From NCBI RefSeq assembly GCF_000003605.2, contig NW_003109115.1, positions 118,596 through 129,816 on the forward strand: a stretch of 11,221 nt of DNA. The letters run 5' to 3'. A program made the translations under genes and the position numbers. The notes beneath the pieces are model-generated. The model was not told the DNA's origin, did no database searches, and saw only the letters and a list, made by a program, of their open reading frames with translations. Below, piece after piece: positions 7,004-11,221 of the stretch. Positions within the stretch are counted from its first letter, which is position 1. Each line of letters begins with the position of its first letter. The stretch comes from Saccoglossus kowalevskii (taxonomy: Eukaryota; Hemichordata; Enteropneusta; Harrimaniidae).

Positions 7004-7074
7004 ATGTTATTAACAGTTATTGTTTTAGGTGCAGGGTTTGTTTGTTTGTTTTTTTAAAAAAAAACAAAAAAACT

Positions 7075-7385
7075 ATTGTGATAATTTGCTATTGTTACTA
7101 AGGTCAGATGTTGTTTTTTCATAATCTAGACAGACATATTCAGTGTTTTATATTACCAAAGCCAATATTAATATACCATGCTGTACCTTTAATTTGAAAA
7201 GTTGATATGAAAAATAGAAGAAAGCAATTGTGATAATTTGCTATTGTTACTAAGAACAGATGTTGTTTTTTCATAATCTAGATAGATATCATATTCAGTG
7301 TTTTATGTTTATATTACCCAAACCAATGATAATAAATCATTCTGTACATTTAATTTTTGATATGAAATTTTAAAAGTTGATATAC
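7075..7385. repeat. Tandem duplication, about 152-bp unit, two diverged copies
   Basis: ATTGTGATAATTTGCTATTG begins at 7075 and again at 7227. Both copies continue with GTTACTAAG..CAGATG, TTTTTTCATAATCTAGA, ATATTCAGTGTTTTAT, a CTGTAC..TTTAATTT block and a GATATGAAA/GTTGATAT end. Copy 2 carries small insertions such as an extra TATC and GTTTAT. Stops fill all frames. This is a local duplication in non-coding DNA, probably moderately old given the substitutions and indels. Confidence 0.85.
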
Positions 7386-8131
7386 ATCCTAAATTAAGAT
7401 GTATGTGCATTTTAAAGCATATCTTTTCAAAATGTTAATAACGTAGCGAACAGAATGTGTTAACTAAATTTACAAATGACGACTAATTGAGCTAACTAGT
7501 GCACATGGTTAGAGTAGTTTAATACTGATTTTTATCATTATTGTATTTACTACTTTTTGAAACTGTCTATACATCTTACTATAGATCAATCAAGGTTGTT
7601 TCTATAGCATAAATCAATCGATTAAACATAATGTAAATTTTTGAAAGATGTTTTTTTTTTTTTTTTTTAACTCTCAATTATTTACAAATGGGAAGAATGA
7701 TAGTTAGGTTCAACTCGGCAATGAAAAAAGATTTTATGCTAGTGCCGAGTGTAATTTACCGTTTAAATAGCATCTCGTTTTTAAAAGTCTTACATATCTA
7801 CTAGTAAATTGTACAGAACAATCTTTCTAAAAATGTCCTTTATTAGTAAAACAGGTAAATATTACAAAGAATATTATGGATGATATTCATTTTAAAATTA
7901 TAAATTTTAATGAATAGTCAAAGCCATGCCGATAGCCAACTTGAGTTTAGTTATGCCCAGGACTGCAGTGTACATTGTTTAATTATTACATTTATTAATA
8001 AAGACATTTATATGGTGGTGGGAGCAAGGGAAAATGTTTCAAAGTACAAAATATGTATAATGATAGAATTATTGTATTTATGAATGCAAGATGAATAATA
8101 AAGATCTCTTATAATTGCTTTCATCTTGTAG
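7386..8131. other. No gene seen; AT-rich with hairpins
   Basis: No supported exon. Two hairpins stand out. The first is ACTCGGCA (7713-7720) with TGCCGAGT (7743-7750), 8 bp perfect with a 22-base loop. The second is ATTCATTTTAAAATT (7885-7899) with AATTTTAATGAAT (7903-7915). An 18-T tract lies near 7651-7668 and AATAAA occurs at 8097-8102. Confidence 0.45.
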
Positions 8132-8182
8132 AATTTCTATAATGACAATTTGGATGAACAGTTTGTGATTGCTTCCACCTAA
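8132..8182 (+). CDS. Weak candidate terminal coding exon
   Basis: A good acceptor (TTGCTTTCATCTTGTAG, ending 8131) opens a frame reading NFYNDNLDEQFVIAST before TAA at 8180-8182. A poly(A) signal AATAAA at 8685-8690, followed by the GT-rich TGTTCTGTGT, would close a 3' UTR of about 520 bases. The exon phase would be 0. It does not fit the phase-1 donor at 6650, so it is not simply the next exon of the cysteine-rich model. Its 16 residues match no domain I know. It may be chance. Confidence 0.22.
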   Translation, partial: NFYNDNLDEQFVIAST

Positions 8183-8684
8183 ACTTATAAGTGCCAGCTT
8201 GAGTGAGACAAGTCAGTGGAACTGGTCTACCAGGAGTTCAAAGCAAAAGCCACAGCAAGGACACAAAACAGACTGCTTTATCAGTATTCTCTTTATTGTG
8301 ACAATTGTTTCCTAATTTTGAGCTATTTTATACATGATATCTTACTGGACTTTTTTTTCTTACAAACAATTCAAATGATACAATTAATAATGTACATAAA
8401 AAACATCTGCTCCCAATAATTATGCAAAGACCAAATATGGTAAGGTTTTACCAAATATGATATTACGATGTCAAAGATGGAAACATGGAGTATCACATAT
8501 GAATAACTGGGTTATGACAAGTTTAAAATACTTTATGCCATGGTAGGTTATATTGTTTTACTTCAACTACGGTACCAAATTGTTTAGTCACTTTGTAAAC
8601 AGACTGGGGATATGACATTTTTCAATTTAATGTCTGGTATTGAAATGTCTTTATCACATAACCTTGGTGGTATATCTTTCATAG

Positions 8685-8690
8685 AATAAA
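8685..8690 (+). terminator. Poly(A) signal AATAAA with GT-rich downstream element
   Basis: AATAAA is followed at once by TGTTCTGTGT, resembling a cleavage signal plus downstream element for a plus-strand transcript ending near 8705. The hexamer is frequent by chance in DNA this AT-rich. Confidence 0.3.
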
Positions 8691-8834
8691 TGTTCTGTGT
8701 CAATTTCACATTAACCATTGCAATATGGATTTAGAGAAAACCAATCTGTGACGATACTGTTTAAATTAATGCAATATGGAAATTACGGACTGGATAATTA
8801 GAATTACCATTATATGGTGGAACTCGTAATAAAC

Positions 8835-8978
8835 ATGATTGAAAAAAAGATCACCGAGAAAGTTATTTCTGTCAATGTTGAAGCCATTGGCAGCTGTAAT
8901 TGCAAACGCATGTTCAGACCACGCTTAAACAATACTCCTAATAAGCGTAAATTAACATACAATTTTGTAAGCAGATGA
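8835..8978 (+). CDS. Weak 47-aa open frame, no recognised family
   Basis: ATG (A at -3) opens MIEKKITEKVISVNVEAIGS, then CNCKRMFRPRLNN and a basic tail, ending at TGA 8976-8978. The local segment is less AT-rich than its surroundings and codon-like in texture, but the opposite strand is also open over the same bases. There is no TATA box, splice evidence or domain. It is most likely non-coding. Confidence 0.15.
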   Translation: MIEKKITEKVISVNVEAIGSCNCKRMFRPRLNNTPNKRKLTYNFVSR

Positions 8979-9922
8979 CACTGGGGATTCATCTGTGTTT
9001 TCACGTTGACATAAAGGGACACCAAAAACAATTATTTATAGTTTGAAATTGGTAAAAAGTTAAAAGTAAATCATTATTGGTGTTAGTAAGCAAAAGCCGA
9101 GATGAGACATCTTCTAATATGCTTAACAATGTCAAATTATATATAATTACATATTGTCTTATTTGATTTGCATTGTTGATATGGGTTTGTGTATCGAAAA
9201 AAACAACATTTTTCACATATAAAAGTCCACATACAGCAATCTATAAAACAGTGTATACGGTGATACAAAAGTTAAAATACTAAAGTCAGGTAAAAATAAA
9301 ATGTGTGAATAACAGTATAGATTCTCCTCTTTCTTAAATTTTAATACAATATATACATTGAACAAACTGTATTGCATATTATAAACTGAGATTAGACACC
9401 CCCCCACCAATCATAACAAATAAGTTACATTTTAACAGTGCTTTCAGCTGTCAATTGCCAGCACTTCAAGTATAAAAAAAATGCCTGATGATATAACAGT
9501 GTGATAAAAACTTGTATTAAAAGTAGAATATTCTTTAAATCATAATTTTTTTCTAATTTCAAAAAGCAAATGGATGAAAATTTGCTGATCATTTTCACTA
9601 AAATCAGCCTCCATTCTATTCTGACAATTAGGTATATTACATCCACGTGTTTACTCATAATTATTATATATTATTTTTCACTCTAAATCTTATATAATTT
9701 CTTAAAACATGAATAGTATTTGTAAATGTAGTACTCAGTATAAATATCCAGAAAACATAAATATATTTGCACATAATATATACCATGCATTGTATTGGTA
9801 CTTTGATTAGGTTAAAAATGTCAGACTTACAGACAGTTTAGAGTTCACCAATAAAAATGGGCTCTTTCTGAAATCAATACATGTATTTAAAGCATCAACT
9901 ATCCATATAACCATGGTAACAT
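8979..9922. other. No gene seen; AT-rich, possibly distal to both converging genes
   Basis: The minus-strand open frames at 8810-9658 are low-complexity, rich in I/L/F/Y/K/N, lack domains and look like AT-rich background. A 7-C run lies at 9399-9405. No exon, RNA gene or ordered repeat was recognised. Confidence 0.5.
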
Positions 9923-9928
9923 TTTATT
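9923..9928 (-). terminator. Candidate poly(A) signal of the TPR gene (AATAAA on minus)
   Basis: TTTATT on the plus strand reads AATAAA on the minus strand, about 345 bases beyond the TPR stop codon. It is a plausible 3' end, but the motif is common in AT-rich DNA. It lies between two GGTAAC words (9915, 9934). Confidence 0.3.
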
Positions 9929-10034
9929 GTCGTGGTAACCTCATATAAGATAAAAAACGTTTTTGACTATTGAAATAAAACTCCCACACAATGTGATTAT
10001 GGTCTGTATATTTAGGGACTGACTAATATAAACT

Positions 10035-10047
10035 GGGGGGGGGGGGG
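10035..10047. repeat. Run of 13 G
   Basis: A homopolymeric G tract within the presumed 3' UTR of the minus-strand TPR gene; it would be a C tract in that transcript. Confidence 0.9.
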
Positions 10048-10098
10048 TTAGGTGAAAACAAATCTTACGATGGAAGTGACATGGAGTAATTAAAGAAA

Positions 10099-10101
<3 letters not shown>

Positions 10102-10135
<34 letters not shown>
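10102..10135. repeat. (TA)n dinucleotide microsatellite
   Basis: Seventeen uninterrupted TA units, then CCG and a second short TA run to 10148. It explains the tyrosine/isoleucine-periodic open frame on the minus strand at this place. Confidence 0.95.
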
Positions 10136-10137
<2 letters not shown>

Positions 10138-10270
10138 GTATATATATAAACTCAAACATAAAAAAATAGTTTACGTAGTTTTTCTACTATGCCCCCCCCA
10201 AGTTGCTCCTCCTCAACTCCTTATATGCATTCAGCTGAATTACCATATACTCCATATCTTTGTAGTCTTT

Positions 10271-10651
10271 CTACGAGTTTCTTGCTATTCTGACGTACAT
10301 CGGCTCTTCCAGTGTACTAATTGCACGTTTTGTTTTTGGATGTTCCAATCCATATAACTATAAAATATAAACATATATTTGAATAAAAAAAAAGCATAAA
10401 TGAAACATTACAACTTAGTTTTCTTTACTTTTTCATGATTTTAGGCTTTAAACGAAATTTATATTTACTTAATGATAACACAAGGCATTTACCTGTTCAG
10501 TAACATATGTCCATTTTTTAAAGAAGTCATACGCTTTGTAGTAATCACCCACATCTTCATAGTATATCCCGATATTTAGCAATTGACGACAGCGTAGTAC
10601 ATGAATTTCACCGTATGTCTGTAAACACAGCTCCATGCTTTCTTCATAATA
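10271..10651 (-). CDS. 3' end (last two coding exons) of a tetratricopeptide-repeat protein
   Basis: The penultimate exon is 10651-10493 (159 bases; acceptor TTTAATTTTAG, donor CAG|GTAAAT), in phase 0. It reads YYEESMELCLQTYGEIHVLR, then CRQLLNIGIYYEDVGDYYKA and YDFFKKWTYVTEQ. After a 135-base intron (10492-10358, acceptor ATTTTATAG), the last exon 10357-10271 gives LYGLEHPKTKRAISTLEEPM and YVRIARNS, then TAG. The TPR positions fit: G8 in NIG, Y11, Y17, A20 in YKA and F24, with W in place of A27. The YGLEHPKT linker between repeats is typical of the kinesin-light-chain, nephrocystin-3 and NB-ARC-TPR style of repeat. TPR arrays act as protein-interaction scaffolds, and the parent protein's effector domain lies outside the window. 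The tail TLEEPMYVRIA follows the last repeat. The family of the whole protein is unknown. Confidence that these exons are real is high. Confidence 0.85.
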
Positions 10652-10989
10652 CTAAAATTAAATAAACACATTTCTTATTATTTCATATTCAACATAAAAT
10701 ATAGATTTATAAGTGATACAGTGAACTGTGACAAATTTTAGTATTCAAAATAAAATACAGAAGTGATAGCATATACTGCTGAAGAGACAAATTTCTAAAA
10801 GAAAATTGGAACATTTTGCTGTGAAGATCTCACTGGTTTTCCTAGCAAGGGGAATAACAAAATTGTATCCTTACATCTTTAAAAGCACCGCAAACAAGCA
10901 TTGTTTATGTTACATGGGAATCATATTGAACAAGTCATTGTCAATGACACGTCCCCGTTCCGTTCATATTTGAGTGACATATACATTCA
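10652..10989 (-). other. Intron of the TPR gene (continues to the right edge)
   Basis: On the minus strand this lies just upstream of the 10651 exon start. No further TPR-like exon was found between 10652 and 11221, so the intron is at least 570 bases and extends beyond the window. Confidence 0.6.
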
Positions 10990-11221
10990 AAGCAGATCAT
11001 GACCGAAATGCACCTGCATATGTACAACACATTGTGCTAAATCTGAACAAAATCCATCCATGCATGACTGAGATCCGGTTCTGGAATTGTGAAAATATGT
11101 GATTTTGATGCATTTTCAGCCTTAAAATGGCCATCATTCCGCTATTGTTAAGCAGATCATGAAACAAATGCACATATCTATTTGTGACATGATGTACCAT
11201 GTGTGTGTGAAGTTTGAACTT
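10990..11221. repeat. Direct repeat with 160-bp period, runs off the right edge
   Basis: AAGCAGATCATGA begins at 10990 and again at 11150. Each is followed by a similar AAATGCAC word and then by ATCTGAAC or GTTTGAAC at a comparable distance. The sequence between them has no coding character, although one minus-strand frame stays open across it. This looks like a segment of a dispersed or satellite-like intronic repeat of which only one and a half units are visible. Confidence 0.55.

Noticed and set aside
9907-9920. ATAACCATGGTAAC resembles an RFX X-box (13 of 14 positions).
   Set aside because: It lies in the presumed 3' UTR or beyond of the TPR gene, not a promoter, and is a near-palindrome that may be part of a repeat.
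9941-10159. 72-aa minus-strand open frame with YIYI repeats.
   Set aside because: Generated by the (TA)n tract and the G run.
10997-11200. 67-aa minus-strand open frame upstream of the TPR exons.
   Set aside because: It has no TPR-like residues or matching splice sites and coincides with the 160-bp repeat.

Overview
The window looks like nuclear DNA of a metazoan, most likely a marine invertebrate and possibly a lophotrochozoan. The reasons are an AT-rich background, GT-AG introns of about 50-140 bases, a SOCS-box protein (an animal-specific module), non-LTR retroposon relics, short TTAA-flanked MITE-like elements and many microsatellites. Nothing prokaryotic is visible: no operons, no ribosome binding sites, and most open frames are shadows of repeats. 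The species cannot be named from the sequence alone.

Layout. 1-3650 is a repeat-rich region with no gene I can support. It holds an inverted-repeat cluster (about 550-760), a compact MITE with TTAA flanks (1159-1287), a decaying 28-bp minisatellite (1573-1791), a minus-strand retroposon tail (about 1838-1875), a long (TTTA)n tract (1957-2078), a second, half-length MITE copy (2775-2844), a frameshifted reverse-transcriptase relic on the minus strand (2845-3322), and a G/C-tract-rich dispersed repeat (about 3400-3650).

3660-5639 is the clearest gene: an uninterrupted 517-codon ORF encoding an ankyrin-repeat protein with a C-terminal SOCS box (ASB-like, a probable Elongin B/C-Cullin-5 substrate receptor). 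A short GC-richer region with an ETS-type motif precedes it. The stop codon lies inside a perfect splice-donor hexamer (GTAAGT).

6084-6664, on the same strand, holds a string of short candidate exons with compatible splice phases. Joined, they would encode a strikingly cysteine-rich segment. They may belong to an independent small gene or to an alternative C-terminus of the ASB-like gene. This is the most interesting unexplained signal in the window.

6797-10100 is AT-rich. It contains a 152-bp tandem duplication, several hairpins, one weak candidate terminal exon (8132-8182) with a poly(A) signal at 8685, one weak 47-aa ORF, and microsatellites.

10271-10651, minus strand, holds the last two coding exons of a tetratricopeptide (TPR) protein whose upstream part lies beyond the right edge. 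The far right carries a roughly 160-bp-period direct repeat in that gene's intron. The ASB-like gene and the TPR gene converge, so 5.6-10.3 kb is the 3' side of both. No functional link between them can be seen in the sequence.
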